Origin: Gryllotalpicola protaetiae | GTDB lineage: Bacteria; Actinomycetota; Actinomycetes; Actinomycetales; Microbacteriaceae | Assembly (NCBI RefSeq): GCF_003627055.1 | Contig: NZ_CP032624.1 | Coordinates: forward strand, 1,426,001 to 1,490,000 | Direction: 5' to 3' | DNA: 64,000 nucleotides | Shown here: piece by piece, positions 28,925 through 36,969 of the stretch | How positions within the stretch are numbered: position 1 is the stretch's first letter | Layout: every line of letters begins with the position of its first letter | The notes under the pieces: generated by a model | Told to the model about the DNA's origin: nothing | The model's input: the letters and a program-made list of their open reading frames with translations, nothing else | Databases searched by the model: none | Program-made: the position numbers and the translations under genes

Positions 28925-29719
28925 TCAATCGACGCGGCAGATGAGTTCTCCGTGGAGGATCGAGATCCATCCGTCGGCGTCAGCGGCCCACTCCTGCCAG
29001 CCGGCGCTGATCCGCTCGAGCTCGGCGGTCGTCGCGAGCCCGCTGCCCGCGAGCTGGCGGGCGATCGCCGAGTTCACGATGCGCTCCGCCCACATTCCGC
29101 CCCACCACTCGCGCTCGGCCGGCGTGGCGTAGCACCACGTGCTCGAGGTGGCGGTGACCTCGGTGAGGCCGGCGGCGTGCGCCCACGAGAGCAGGCGGCG
29201 CCCGGCATCCGGCTCACCGCCGTTCGCCTGCGCAGCAGTGCGATACAGGTCGAGCCAGGTGTCGAGCGCGGGCACCTGCGGCCACCAGCAGAAGCCGCTG
29301 TAGTCGCTGTCGCGCACCGCGACGATGCCGCCCGGCTTCGTGACCCGCGCCAGTTCGCGCAGCGCCTGCACCGGGTCTGCGACGTGCTGCAGCACCTGGT
29401 GCGCATGCGTGATGTCGAAGCTGTCGTCGTCGAACGGCAGCGCGTGCACGTCGGCGACCTGGAACGCGATGTTCTGGCTGCCGCGCTCGGCGGCGGTCGC
29501 ACGGGTGAGCGCCAACTCGTCGGGACCGATCTCGGTCGCGGTGACGTCGGCGACGAGTTCGGCGAGATCGGCCGTGATCGTGCCGGGACCGGCGCCGACG
29601 TCGAGCAGGCGGTCGCTCGGCTTCAAGTGCGGAAGCAGGTAGGCGGCCGAGTTCTGCGCGGTGCGCGAGCGGTGCGAGCGCAGGACCGATTCGTGATGAC
29701 CGTGGGTGTATGCCGTCAT
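28925..29719 (-). CDS. Class I SAM-dependent methyltransferase
   Basis: 264 residues. SAM-binding motif I LLDVGAGPGTITADLA (about 38-53), motif II acidic residue in VTATEIGPDELAL, motif III region ADVHALPFDDDSFD, and HAHQVLQHVADPVQALRELARVTKPGG as in the UbiE/MenG-like group of small-molecule methyltransferases. ATG 29719 starts the family homology; a much longer frame crosses the divergent regulator and is rejected. The adjacent XRE regulator on the other strand may control it. Substrate unknown. Confidence 0.87.
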   Translation of the reverse strand: MTAYTHGHHESVLRSHRSRTAQNSAAYLLPHLKPSDRLLDVGAGPGTITADLAELVADVTATEIGPDELALTRATAAERGSQNIAFQVADVHALPFDDDSFDITHAHQVLQHVADPVQALRELARVTKPGGIVAVRDSDYSGFCWWPQVPALDTWLDLYRTAAQANGGEPDAGRRLLSWAHAAGLTEVTATSSTWCYATPAEREWWGGMWAERIVNSAIARQLAGSGLATTAELERISAGWQEWAADADGWISILHGELICRVD

Positions 29720-29845
29720 GGCGCGTCCTTCCGAGAGTGGGGCTCTGCAACCAGACTGCGGGGCCGGGCAGCGAGGCGGAAGACCGTAATCTTCATAGGA
29801 GTCGCGCACCCACCGGAGCGCAGACCGGCTCGAGGGAGGCCGCAC

Positions 29846-30619
29846 GTGTCGAATGAGCTCGGCGACTTCCTGCGCGCACGGCGGGCGGATGCCGCACTGG
29901 AACCGCCCGCTCGCGACGGGGTCGGCCGACGTCGGAACCCCGGACTCCGCCGCGAAGAGGTGGCCGCCGCCGCGGGCATCAGCGTCGACTACTACACCCG
30001 GCTCGAGCAGGGCCGCGAGCGGCATCCGAGCGACGCCGTCGTCGACGCGCTCGCCCGCGTGCTGCGCCTGACCCCGGATGCGCGAGCGCACCTCGCCCGT
30101 CTGCGCGGCGTGAGCGCGGCAGCCGCCCGCGGCGAGCGCGACGACGGCAGCGCGGTGGCCGAGCGGATGTCTGCGCTGGTCGACGCCGTCCGACCGAACC
30201 CCGCCTACGTGCTCGACCGGCTGAGCAACATGGTCGCGGCCAACACCGAGGGGCTCGCGCTCTACGCCGGCTTCGGCGAGCTGCCGCCCGAGCAGCGCAA
30301 CACGTGCCGCTACCTCATGACCGACCCGCGCGCGCCGCGGATCTTCGTCGAGTGGGAGGAGCTCGCGCGCGGCGCCGTCGCCCAGCTGCGCGCGGCCAAC
30401 GCGGGCAGGCTCGACGACCCCGCACTGCGGGCGCTGATCGAAGAGTTGCGTGGCGAGAGCCCGCTCTTCGCCGAATGGTGGGGCGGGCACCTCGTCGAGC
30501 GGCGTCGCGCCTCGATCAAGCATCTGCGCACCGCGGCCGGCGAGGTCGCTCGACGCTATGAGGTCCTCCACCTGCCCGAGGAGGAGCTGCGGATGACGAT
30601 CTGGCTGCCCGGCGCGTAG
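29846..30619 (+). CDS. XRE regulator with MmyB-like ligand-binding domain
   Basis: 257 residues. The N-terminal helix-turn-helix (RRNPGLRREEVAAAAGISVDYYTRLEQGRERHPSDAVVDALARVLRL, about 28-75) has the GLRREEVA signature of the MmyB/helix-turn-helix group, and the C-terminal ~150 residues (NPAYVLDRLSNMVAANTEGLALYAGF ... FAEWWGGHLV) match the MmyB-like ligand-binding domain, which often binds fatty-acid-like compounds. GTG 29846 is chosen because gagggagg lies 7-14 bases upstream. Divergent from the methyltransferase across 126 bp, its likely target. Confidence 0.87.
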   Translation: MSNELGDFLRARRADAALEPPARDGVGRRRNPGLRREEVAAAAGISVDYYTRLEQGRERHPSDAVVDALARVLRLTPDARAHLARLRGVSAAAARGERDDGSAVAERMSALVDAVRPNPAYVLDRLSNMVAANTEGLALYAGFGELPPEQRNTCRYLMTDPRAPRIFVEWEELARGAVAQLRAANAGRLDDPALRALIEELRGESPLFAEWWGGHLVERRRASIKHLRTAAGEVARRYEVLHLPEEELRMTIWLPGA

Positions 30620-30628
30620 CTCGCGCGC

Positions 30629-31879
30629 CTACTGCGGCAGGTGCTTCCGCGACGCCGCGAGCAGCGCGACCCAGCTCACCACGCCGATCGCCACGATCAC
30701 GGCCAGGATCGCGAGGACCGGCGCGGCGCCCGCGATCGCCGCGATGAGGGCCGGGGTCAGGAATCCGGCGTACGCGATGGCGTAGAACACGCCGGTGAGG
30801 CCTGCCAGGTCCTTCGGCCCGGCGATCGCCTGCACCTCGAGCAGGCCGGAGACGAGCGCGATGCCGATGCCCGCGCCGAGCAGCAGATTGGCGACGAGCC
30901 CGATCCAGATCGACTGCTGCCAGATCGCAAGGCCGACCACCGCGATTCCGGCGATCATGATGAGCACCGCCGTCGACAGCCCGCGCGCAGAGTCGGTGGA
31001 GTGCAGACGGCGCGCGATCGGCTGCATCAGGCTCGACGTGCCGAGCGCGACGGCGGTCGCCGCGGTGGCGAAGACCAGACCCCACGTGCCGGTCACGCCG
31101 CGGAGCGCAGTGGGCAGGTAGCCGTAGCCGATGCCGGCTGCGGCGAAGATCCACGGCGCGGCGACCGCGACCACGCGCAGGAAGCGGCGATGGCCCGCGC
31201 TCGGGATGCGCAGCTGGCGCCACCACGGGCCGGGCAGCCCGCCGCCGCGCTGCGTCTCCGGCAGGCGCGCGACGACGAGCGCGAACGGCGCGGTCACGGC
31301 GATGTGCAGCAGGAACGGCAGGACTTCGGGGATCGGGCCCCACTCGGCGAGCAGCCCGGCGACGACCGCGCCACCGCCCGAGCCGAGGGTGAAGGCGAGC
31401 GCGGCCCGCCGGGCGCCCGCACCGCGATCGGCGTGCTCGAACGGCGGGCCGGAAAGCTCCTTGATCCACGCATTTCCGACGGCCATCGCGACGCCGACGG
31501 TGACGCCGGAGAGCAGACGGCCGGCCGCGAGGAATCCCGCACCCAACGGGCCGAGCGCGAGCAGCCCGCTGCCCGCGACTGCGGCGGCGATGCCGACGAG
31601 CATCACGGGCCGGCGCCCGTGCCGGTCGGAGAGTGCGCCCGAGACTAGCAGCGCCGGCGCCAGGCCGAGCACGTACACGCCGAGGAACGCGTTGACTGTG
31701 AGCGCCGAATAGTGGTCGCGGTTCTCGTACATCAACAGCAGCGGGCTGAACTGGTTGCCGCCCCATGAGCACACCAGCACGGCGCCCCACAGGCCCAGCC
31801 ATGCCCGGCGGTGGCCGGTGCGCGGCAGGGCGAGCTCGTGCGAGCCTGTCGCGAACTGCTCCGCGACCCCCGCGCTCAC
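30629..31879 (-). CDS. MFS transporter in GntR operon
   Basis: 416 residues with about 12 membrane helices. Motif A is SGALSDRHGRRPVMLVG (about 67-83); the N-half includes CSWGGNQFSPLLLMY. GTG 31879 overlaps the stop of the upstream GntR gene by four bases, which sets the start and shows co-transcription. The longer 700-residue frame running through the regulator is not real. Substrate unknown; the FadR-type regulator suggests a small organic acid or amino-acid-like compound, but that is inference. Confidence 0.85.
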   Translation of the reverse strand: MSAGVAEQFATGSHELALPRTGHRRAWLGLWGAVLVCSWGGNQFSPLLLMYENRDHYSALTVNAFLGVYVLGLAPALLVSGALSDRHGRRPVMLVGIAAAVAGSGLLALGPLGAGFLAAGRLLSGVTVGVAMAVGNAWIKELSGPPFEHADRGAGARRAALAFTLGSGGGAVVAGLLAEWGPIPEVLPFLLHIAVTAPFALVVARLPETQRGGGLPGPWWRQLRIPSAGHRRFLRVVAVAAPWIFAAAGIGYGYLPTALRGVTGTWGLVFATAATAVALGTSSLMQPIARRLHSTDSARGLSTAVLIMIAGIAVVGLAIWQQSIWIGLVANLLLGAGIGIALVSGLLEVQAIAGPKDLAGLTGVFYAIAYAGFLTPALIAAIAGAAPVLAILAVIVAIGVVSWVALLAASRKHLPQ

Positions 31880-32529
31880 AGCGCGCCCTTGTGCAGCGAC
31901 ACGTGCTCGAGCAGCACCGCTCGGTAGGCCGCAGCGTCGCCCGCGCCGACCGCTGCGGCGAGCTGGCGGTGCTGCGCGAGCCCCGCCGTGATCTGGGCGG
32001 GGGCGACGCGGTACAGCTGGTGCCGCAGTCGCTGCTGGCGGTCGTGCAGGATTCCCGAGAACTGCAAGGCGACCGGATTCCGGGACGCGACGACCACCGC
32101 GTGGTGGAAGTCGTCGTCGGCGATGACGAAGCGGTCGAGCTCGTCGGCATCCAGCGCCGCGCTCTGCACCGCGAGCAGTCGCTCGAGCTCCGTGTTCAAC
32201 TCGCCGTGTCGGCCTTCGGCGATGACGCGCGCGGCCGCAGACGACTCGACCGCCTCGCGCATCTCGAGCACGTCGAGGGATTCCTGCGGAGACATCGGGC
32301 GCACGACGGCGCCCTTGCGCGATGCGAGCGTGAGGAACCCCTCGACGTCGAGCCGCAGGAAGGCCTCGTGCACGGGAGTGCGGCTGACACCGAGCGCCTC
32401 GCAGACCAGGTTCTCGCTGATCATCGCGCTGGGGGCGAGCTCGCCGCGGATGATCGCGTCCTTCGTGTAGTCGTAGGCGCGCTCCGCAGCGCTCCCGATG
32501 TCGAGGTGGGAGGTGGTGAGCGCGCTCAT
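31876..32529 (-). CDS. GntR family regulator (FadR subfamily)
   Basis: 217 residues. The winged helix-turn-helix (YDYTKDAIIRGELAPSAMISENLVCEALGVSRTPVHEAFLRLDVEGFL) is at about 19-65, followed by an all-helical FCD domain with the metal-ligand pattern ADDDFHHAVV ... LRHQLYR ... QHRQLAAAV (Asp and His ligands). ATG 32529 begins the homology. It is first in an operon with an MFS transporter and is preceded by a palindrome (32546-32555), so it likely represses the pair and responds to an imported carboxylate. Confidence 0.87.
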   Translation of the reverse strand: MSALTTSHLDIGSAAERAYDYTKDAIIRGELAPSAMISENLVCEALGVSRTPVHEAFLRLDVEGFLTLASRKGAVVRPMSPQESLDVLEMREAVESSAAARVIAEGRHGELNTELERLLAVQSAALDADELDRFVIADDDFHHAVVVASRNPVALQFSGILHDRQQRLRHQLYRVAPAQITAGLAQHRQLAAAVGAGDAAAYRAVLLEHVSLHKGAL

Positions 32530-32545
32530 GAGCCGATGATACGCC

Positions 32546-32564
32546 TTGCATGCAACGATGCATG
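32546..32564 (-). promoter_or_regulatory. Candidate GntR operator
   Basis: Perfect palindrome TTGCATGCAA (32546-32555), followed by TGCATG (32559-32564), directly upstream of the GntR gene and in the gap shared with the divergent MFS gene at 32616. Confidence 0.45.
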
Positions 32565-32615
32565 AGTAAGAGTGGTGACTGACGAAGCGTCGGTGGTGCA
32601 CGGCACCATGTGGGT

Positions 32616-33839
32616 ATGACCTCGGTCCGACCCAGCCGCATCGGCGCACGGGAGTCGCTGCGCGCGCTCGGCCCCGTCGCGGCCGCGGTGATGCTGCTCG
32701 GAATCGCGGACTCGATGGCGAACTCATACATCGTGCTCTACGCGTCGAATACGGCCGGGCTGAACGCCGTGCAGACGGGTGTCTTCGTCTCCGCGGCGCC
32801 CGCGGGCAGCATCATCGCGAGCTTCCTCGCCGGGCGGCGGTTCGACCACCGGCCGAGCAGGGTCTACGCCGTGGTCGCAGCGCTCGCGGGCGCGGCCGGC
32901 TACGCGGCACTGTTGCTGACCTCGTCGTTCCCGCTGATGCTCGCCATCGGCGTCGTTCTCACCGGCGCCGTCGGGGCCGCGTTCCCACTGCTGTTCGCCC
33001 AGGCGCGACTGAAGCTCGCGGGCAGCCCGCTCGAACCGCGCGCCGCGCCGCTGCTGCGCTCGGGCTGGTCGCTGTCGTGGGCGATCGGCCCGCTGTTCGC
33101 CGCCCTGGTCGTGTCGCATGGTGGCCTGCGGCCGGTGCTCGCGATCAGCGCGGGGGTGCTCGTGATCACGGCGGTCGCGGCGGCCGCCGCCCCCGCGACG
33201 CCGGCTCGCCAGGCCGACGTCGATGGCCCAGCACAAGCAGCCGCGGCATCCCCACCCAGTGGGGTCGCCCTCGTCTTGCTGACGGCGAGCGTCGCCCTCT
33301 TCTTCGCTGCGATGTTCGCCGGATCGGTAGCGCTTCCACTGTTCGTCACCAGGACGATGGGGCGGCCTGAGAGCGACATCGGCCTGCTGTACAGCGCGTG
33401 CGCGGCGGTCGAGGTCGTCGCAGCGATCGGGCTCACGCTGATGCCGGCTCGCATCAGTCAGAAGTGGTTCATCGTCGCGTCGATGGTCGTGTTCGCCGGG
33501 TACTTCGCCCTGACCATCACGGGCCGATTCGAGCTGGTCGCCGTCGGTCAGCTCGCGCGCGGCATCGGCATCGCCGTCGTGGGCGCGGCAGGAATGCGCT
33601 ACTTCCAGGACGTGAGCGGCGGTGCCGTCGGACGGGCGACGACCCTGTTCGCCAACGCGACCACGGCGGGCGGCCTGGTCGCGGGCGTACTGGCCGGTCT
33701 CTCGAACCACTTCCTCGGCTACGTCGGCACGCTCGCACTCTGCGGCGTCGCGGCGCTCGTCGCCGCGACACTGTTCGCGGCCGCGCGCGTTCAGTCGCCC
33801 GACACAGACGCTGTGGAAGGTCAGCACACCCGAGCATAG
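32616..33839 (+). CDS. MFS transporter, sugar-efflux-like
   Basis: 407 residues, about 12 membrane helices. Pattern resembles SetA/SetB sugar efflux transporters: LLGIADSMANSYIVLYAS in helix 1, SAAPAGSIIASFLAGRRFDHRPSR as the motif A loop, and LLRSGWSLSWAIGPLFAALV in helix 5. ATG 32616 is used; GTG 32610 in the same frame is equally possible. It is divergent from the GntR operon and could be under its control through the shared palindrome region. Substrate not known. Confidence 0.8.
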   Translation: MTSVRPSRIGARESLRALGPVAAAVMLLGIADSMANSYIVLYASNTAGLNAVQTGVFVSAAPAGSIIASFLAGRRFDHRPSRVYAVVAALAGAAGYAALLLTSSFPLMLAIGVVLTGAVGAAFPLLFAQARLKLAGSPLEPRAAPLLRSGWSLSWAIGPLFAALVVSHGGLRPVLAISAGVLVITAVAAAAAPATPARQADVDGPAQAAAASPPSGVALVLLTASVALFFAAMFAGSVALPLFVTRTMGRPESDIGLLYSACAAVEVVAAIGLTLMPARISQKWFIVASMVVFAGYFALTITGRFELVAVGQLARGIGIAVVGAAGMRYFQDVSGGAVGRATTLFANATTAGGLVAGVLAGLSNHFLGYVGTLALCGVAALVAATLFAAARVQSPDTDAVEGQHTRA

Positions 33840-33857
33840 AAGAGCGCATCATTCAGT

Positions 33858-33872
33858 GTCATGATTGATGAC
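33858..33872 (+). promoter_or_regulatory. VapBC-2 operator
   Basis: Perfect inverted repeat GTCAT-N5-ATGAC ending exactly one base before the preferred vapB start ATG 33873. Position and symmetry fit autorepression by the toxin-antitoxin complex. Confidence 0.55.
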
Positions 33873-34064
33873 ATGCGCACGACGGTCACCCTCGACGATG
33901 CACTCATCGCGCGGGCAATGGAAATGACCGGAATCACTGAGCGCTCCGCCCTTGTACGGCACGCGTTGGAGCGTCTGGTTCAACACGAGGCCGGGCGACG
34001 GCTCGCGGCACTGGGGGGTTCCGATCCGCATGCGACGGCCGCGCCCAGGCGCCGCGGCGAGTGA
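33873..34064 (+). CDS. VapB-type antitoxin (module 2)
   Basis: 63 residues from ATG 33873 (67 if ATG 33861 is used, but that start lies inside the operator). RTTVTLDDALIARAMEMTGITERSALVRHALERLVQHEAGRRLAALGG is the classic VapB/DUF2191 pattern of an N-terminal ribbon-helix-helix domain with LAALGG near its end. The basic tail (RRRGE) is short. It overlaps vapC by four bases. Unrelated at sequence level to module 1 beyond family membership. Confidence 0.88.
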   Translation: MRTTVTLDDALIARAMEMTGITERSALVRHALERLVQHEAGRRLAALGGSDPHATAAPRRRGE

Positions 34065-34429
34065 TCCTCGTCGACACGTCGGTGTGGGTCGACCACCTGC
34101 ACCGCGCCGACGCCCGGTTGATCGAGCTGCTCGATTCCGACGATGTGGCGACGCACCCGATGGTGGTCGCCGAACTCGCCCTCGGCTCGCTCGCGAACCG
34201 GCGCGGCATTCTGGAAGGACTTGCCGCGCTGCCGTTCGCGTTCCGCGCCGTGGATGACGAACTGCTCGAGCTCATCGACGCGCGCACGCTCTGGTCGAAA
34301 GGCCTCAGTGCCGTGGACGCCCACCTGCTGGCATCCGCCCTCATCACCCCGGGCACCCAACTCTGGACTCGCGACAAACGGCTCGCGTCTGCCGCGGCTC
34401 AGCTCGGCGTCGCGTGGTCGCCGAGCTGA
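34061..34429 (+). CDS. VapC-type PIN-domain toxin (module 2)
   Basis: 122-residue PIN-domain RNase with the full acidic set: Asp in ILVDTSVWVDHL (residue 5), Glu in MVVAELALGSL (about 38), Asp in GLSAVDAHLLASA (about 87) and Asp in LWTRDKRL (about 105). GTG start overlaps vapB. All catalytic positions are intact, so this module is probably active. Its stop codon lies in a hairpin shared with the convergent SDR gene. Confidence 0.92.
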   Translation: MILVDTSVWVDHLHRADARLIELLDSDDVATHPMVVAELALGSLANRRGILEGLAALPFAFRAVDDELLELIDARTLWSKGLSAVDAHLLASALITPGTQLWTRDKRLASAAAQLGVAWSPS

Positions 34430-34449
34430 GCCCAACCGGTCGGGCTCAG
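34426..34449. terminator. Bidirectional terminator-like hairpin
   Basis: Arms CTGAGCCC (34426-34433) and GGGCTCAG (34442-34449) with an 8-base loop. It contains both the vapC stop (TGA 34427-34429) and the stop of the convergent SDR gene (34446-34448). Confidence 0.55.
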
Positions 34450-35138
34450 TGCCCGCGCAGCTCCGCGACGGGGCCGGCGAGCTTCGACTTCGCCCACACG
34501 CTCGTGTCGTCCACGAGCACCTCGTCGTCGCCCGCCTTGAGCGCGCCGATGACCCGCTGGGCGACGAACTCGGGCGAGATCTTCGGCACGTCGAGCTCGG
34601 CGATCAGGTCGGTGTCGGCGTAGCCGAGGTGCACACCGAGCACCTGCACGCCCTTCGGCGCGAGTTCGGCGCGCAGCGAGTTTGTGAACGACCAGAACGC
34701 GGCCTTCGAGGCGCCGTAGGCGCCGAAGCCGGCGAGCCAGCTGAGGGCCGAGTGCACGTCGACGAGCGCACTCTGCTCATGCGCCGTGAGCACCGGGGCG
34801 AACGCCTGGGCGACGCAAACGGCGCCCCACACGTTCGTCTCGAAGAGATCCTTCATGACGTCGACCGGGGTGTCGAGCGTTCCCAGAGGCGCGGACGTCC
34901 CCGCGTTGTTGAACACGATCGACACGTCGCCGACCGCGTCGACAAGCTTCGCGACCGACTCGGGCGAGGTCACGTCGAGCTCGAGCGGCACGAGGCGCGG
35001 GTCGCTCGTCGGCTGCGGGTTGCGCGCCGTGACATAGACGCGCTCAGCGCCCTGTTCCAACAACTCGGCGGCGAATGCGGCGCCGAGGCCGCGCTGGCCG
35101 CCCGTGACGAGGGCGGTGCGCCCGGAGATCTGAACCAT
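34446..35138 (-). CDS. SDR family oxidoreductase (1)
   Basis: 230-residue short-chain dehydrogenase. NAD(P)-binding TGGQRGLGAAF (about 11-21), NNAG (about 77), active-site Ser in SALSWLAGFG and YGASK with catalytic Tyr and Lys (about 143-147). ATG 35138 is chosen by homology; upstream extension has none. Divergent from the TetR gene at 35222, with a palindromic site in the 83-bp gap, so it is probably repressed by that protein. Substrate unknown. Confidence 0.88.
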   Translation of the reverse strand: MVQISGRTALVTGGQRGLGAAFAAELLEQGAERVYVTARNPQPTSDPRLVPLELDVTSPESVAKLVDAVGDVSIVFNNAGTSAPLGTLDTPVDVMKDLFETNVWGAVCVAQAFAPVLTAHEQSALVDVHSALSWLAGFGAYGASKAAFWSFTNSLRAELAPKGVQVLGVHLGYADTDLIAELDVPKISPEFVAQRVIGALKAGDDEVLVDDTSVWAKSKLAGPVAELRGH

Positions 35139-35151
35139 AACGGTCCTTTCG

Positions 35152-35168
35152 TTTAGATGTCGACTAAC
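35152..35168. promoter_or_regulatory. Candidate TetR operator between SDR and tetR
   Basis: TTAG-N7-CTAA (35153-35167) with nested ATGT-N6-ACAT lies midway between the divergent starts, where a TetR dimer would regulate both genes. Confidence 0.5.
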
Positions 35169-35221
35169 ATTTATAGCGAAGGCCGGATGCGGCCGAAAGA
35201 TTCCGAAGAGTGGAGAAACGG

Positions 35222-35770
35222 ATGCCACGGGCATCACGCGCACAGACCGAGGCCAACCGCGCAGCGGTCGTTCGCGCCGCCGCCGCACTGGTGCGCGAGC
35301 GCGGCGCCGCGGGCCTCACGCTCGACGCCGTCGCCGCGCGGGCCGGGCTCACCCACGGCGGGTTCTACAAGCAGTTCGCCTCGAAGGACGCGCTCATCGC
35401 CGAGGCCGTCGACGAGGCCGCGCGTGAGCGCCGCGAGGCGACCGCTGCGGTGAGCGCGCGCGAGGGCGGCCGCGCCGCGCTGCTCGACTGGTACCTGTCG
35501 GCCGCCCACCGCGACGCCCCGGCGAGCGGCTGCGTCGTCGCGGGCCTGGCCGGCGAGGCGTCCGTCGACCCTCACGGCGCACTCGGCGACGGTTTCCGCG
35601 GAGCGCTCGACGATCTGATCGCGGCGCGCGCCTCAGGCACCGCCGATCGCGAGGCCGCCCTCGCCGACGTCGCCCTCATGGTCGGCGCGATCGAGCTCGC
35701 CCGGGCCACCGCGGGAACCCCGCTCTCCGACGAGTTGCTCGCTGCGGCTCGCGCGCGCCTCGCCCTCTGA
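35222..35770 (+). CDS. TetR family regulator of SDR (1)
   Basis: 182 residues. Helix-turn-helix: LTLDAVAARAGLTHGGFYKQFASKDALIAEA (about 32-62), the GLTHGGFYKHF-type motif usual in regulators of short-chain dehydrogenases. The C-terminal domain contains SGCVVAGLAGEA, a conserved Cys-containing segment of this subgroup. ATG 35222 is preferred, with ggag 8-11 bases upstream; GTG 35210 would start one base before that site. Divergent from the dehydrogenase at 35138, its probable target. Confidence 0.87.
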   Translation: MPRASRAQTEANRAAVVRAAAALVRERGAAGLTLDAVAARAGLTHGGFYKQFASKDALIAEAVDEAARERREATAAVSAREGGRAALLDWYLSAAHRDAPASGCVVAGLAGEASVDPHGALGDGFRGALDDLIAARASGTADREAALADVALMVGAIELARATAGTPLSDELLAAARARLAL

Positions 35771-35782
35771 CTCAGCCTCGGC

Positions 35783-35829
35783 GGGTGCGATAAGTACGTT
35801 CCCGAGCGATCGAACGTACTTTTCGCCCC
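35783..35829. repeat. Family B palindromic repeat, copy 1
   Basis: Outer arms GGGTGCGA...TCGCCCCC and inner arms AAGTACGTTC / GAACGTACTT form a 47-bp near-palindrome between the convergent TetR and SDR genes. A second GC-rich hairpin follows (about 35830-35860). Related copies lie at 39575 and 60483. Confidence 0.8.
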
Positions 35830-35875
35830 CCCGGGCGCCGGCGGGGCGGCGCCGGCGAGGCCGTACCGCCCCGCC

Positions 35876-36703
35876 TCAGTCCGGGAAGTCCGTCGACGCG
35901 CTCACGTCCGCCCACGCCTCGACCTCCGCGGTCTGCGCCGCGAGCTCGGCGCGGGTGCGCGCGAGCGCGTCACTGCCGAGCAGCAACCGGAACGGCGGCT
36001 CGGCCGATTCGACCGCGTCGATCACCGCCTGCGCGAACTTCGCGGGGTCGCCCGGCTGGCTGCCGTCCTCGGCCGCACTCTTGCGCCGCGTGCCCGCCGT
36101 CGAGGCGTAGTCGGCGATCGGCTCGGCCGACTGCCCGAGCGACCGCCCCGCGAAGTCCGTGCGGAACCCGCCGGGCTCGACCACGATCACCCTGATGCCC
36201 AGCGGCTGGACCTCGAGGCGCAGCGACCCCGACAGACCCTCGACCGCGTACTTCGACGCGGCGTAGTAGCCGGACCCCAGCGGCGCCGTGCGCCCCGCGA
36301 TCGACGACAGGTTCACGATCACGCCGGAGCGGCGGCCGCGCATACCGGGCAGCACCCGCTTCGTCACCTCGACCAGCCCGAAGAAGTTCGTCTCGAAGAG
36401 CTCGCGCACCGCGGCATCCTCACCCTCTTCGACCGCCGCGCGGTAGCCGTGCCCGGCGTTGTTGACGAGCACGTCGATGCCACCGAAGCGGTCTTCTGCC
36501 GCGCGCACGGCGGCCGCGACCTGCGCCGCATCGGTCACATCGAGGGCGAGCGCCAGAGCGGTGGCCGGATGCTTCGCCGCCAGCTCACCCAGCACGTCGG
36601 CGTTGCGCGCGGTGATCACCGCGTTGTCGCCCCTCTCGAGAACCGCCTCGGCGAGCGCGCGCCCGAAGCCCGTCGAACAGCCGGTGATGAACCACGTCGT
36701 CAT
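35876..36703 (-). CDS. SDR family oxidoreductase (2)
   Basis: 275-residue short-chain dehydrogenase of the classical type: TGCSTGFGRALAEAV (residues 7-21), NNAGHGYRAAVEEG (about 84), NLSSIAG with the catalytic Ser, YYAASKYAVEGLS with Tyr and Lys (about 153-157), and PGGFRTDF. The YTASK-GFGR pattern is common in oxidoreductases annotated as SDR family without defined substrate. ATG 36703 begins the homology; the longer frame runs into the tRNA-like gene just upstream. Confidence 0.88.
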   Translation of the reverse strand: MTTWFITGCSTGFGRALAEAVLERGDNAVITARNADVLGELAAKHPATALALALDVTDAAQVAAAVRAAEDRFGGIDVLVNNAGHGYRAAVEEGEDAAVRELFETNFFGLVEVTKRVLPGMRGRRSGVIVNLSSIAGRTAPLGSGYYAASKYAVEGLSGSLRLEVQPLGIRVIVVEPGGFRTDFAGRSLGQSAEPIADYASTAGTRRKSAAEDGSQPGDPAKFAQAVIDAVESAEPPFRLLLGSDALARTRAELAAQTAEVEAWADVSASTDFPD

Positions 36704-36733
36704 GCTTCGATCCTCGCCCACTGGGTGCCGAAG

Positions 36734-36807
36734 ACGCGACGGCAGGATTCGAACCTGCGACAAACGGGGTATGAAACCGTTCCCTTCGACCACTTGGATA
36801 CGCCGCG
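36734..36807 (-). tRNA. tRNA-like gene, anticodon CAU (atypical)
   Basis: On the minus strand a 74-nt cloverleaf can be drawn: acceptor CGCGGCG/CGTCGCG (one G-U pair), a weak D stem around AGTGGTCGA, an anticodon stem ACGGT/CCCGT with one mismatch next to the loop TTCATAC (anticodon CAT), a five-base variable loop, and a perfect T arm GCAGG-TTCGAAT-CCTGC. The discriminator is U and no CCA is encoded. It does not look like the usual initiator or elongator Met tRNA. It may be a specialised or decaying tRNA. T arm and acceptor are strong; identity is uncertain. Confidence 0.55.
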
Positions 36808-36870
36808 ATGCCCCACACCGTAAGCGGGGCCCCGCCGCCGAGTCGACAAGTGTTGCGCCCGGCTACGCCG

Positions 36871-36934
36871 CGTGACGAAACGCGCCGGAACGGCCCCTCG
36901 GCGCGGAATTCGCCCCGTTCCGCGCGTCTCGGCG
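36871..36934. repeat. Family D palindrome, copy 1
   Basis: 64-bp region whose arms include ACGCGCCGGAACGG (36880-36893) and CCGTTCCGCGCGT (36915-36927), nearly perfect complements. It lies between the tRNA-like gene and the EamA transporter. Read on the minus strand it shares CGCCGAGACG, ACGGG, ATTCCGC and CGGCGCGT at the same offsets with the palindrome between hspR and dnaJ. Confidence 0.5.
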
Positions 36935-36969
36935 CGAACGAGAGGCGGCGCTACAGTCGAGGCATCCCC

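Noticed and set aside
28952-30619. 555-residue version of the XRE regulator
   Set aside because: The upstream half is antisense to the methyltransferase; GTG 29846 with gagggagg matches the domain start.
30629-32731. 700-residue version of the MFS transporter
   Set aside because: The extra N-terminal part lies over the GntR gene in another frame; the GTGA overlap at 31876-31879 sets the true start.
36585-36818. 77-residue minus-strand peptide with GSNPAVASS-type sequence
   Set aside because: It translates the T arm of the tRNA-like gene, a common false protein call.
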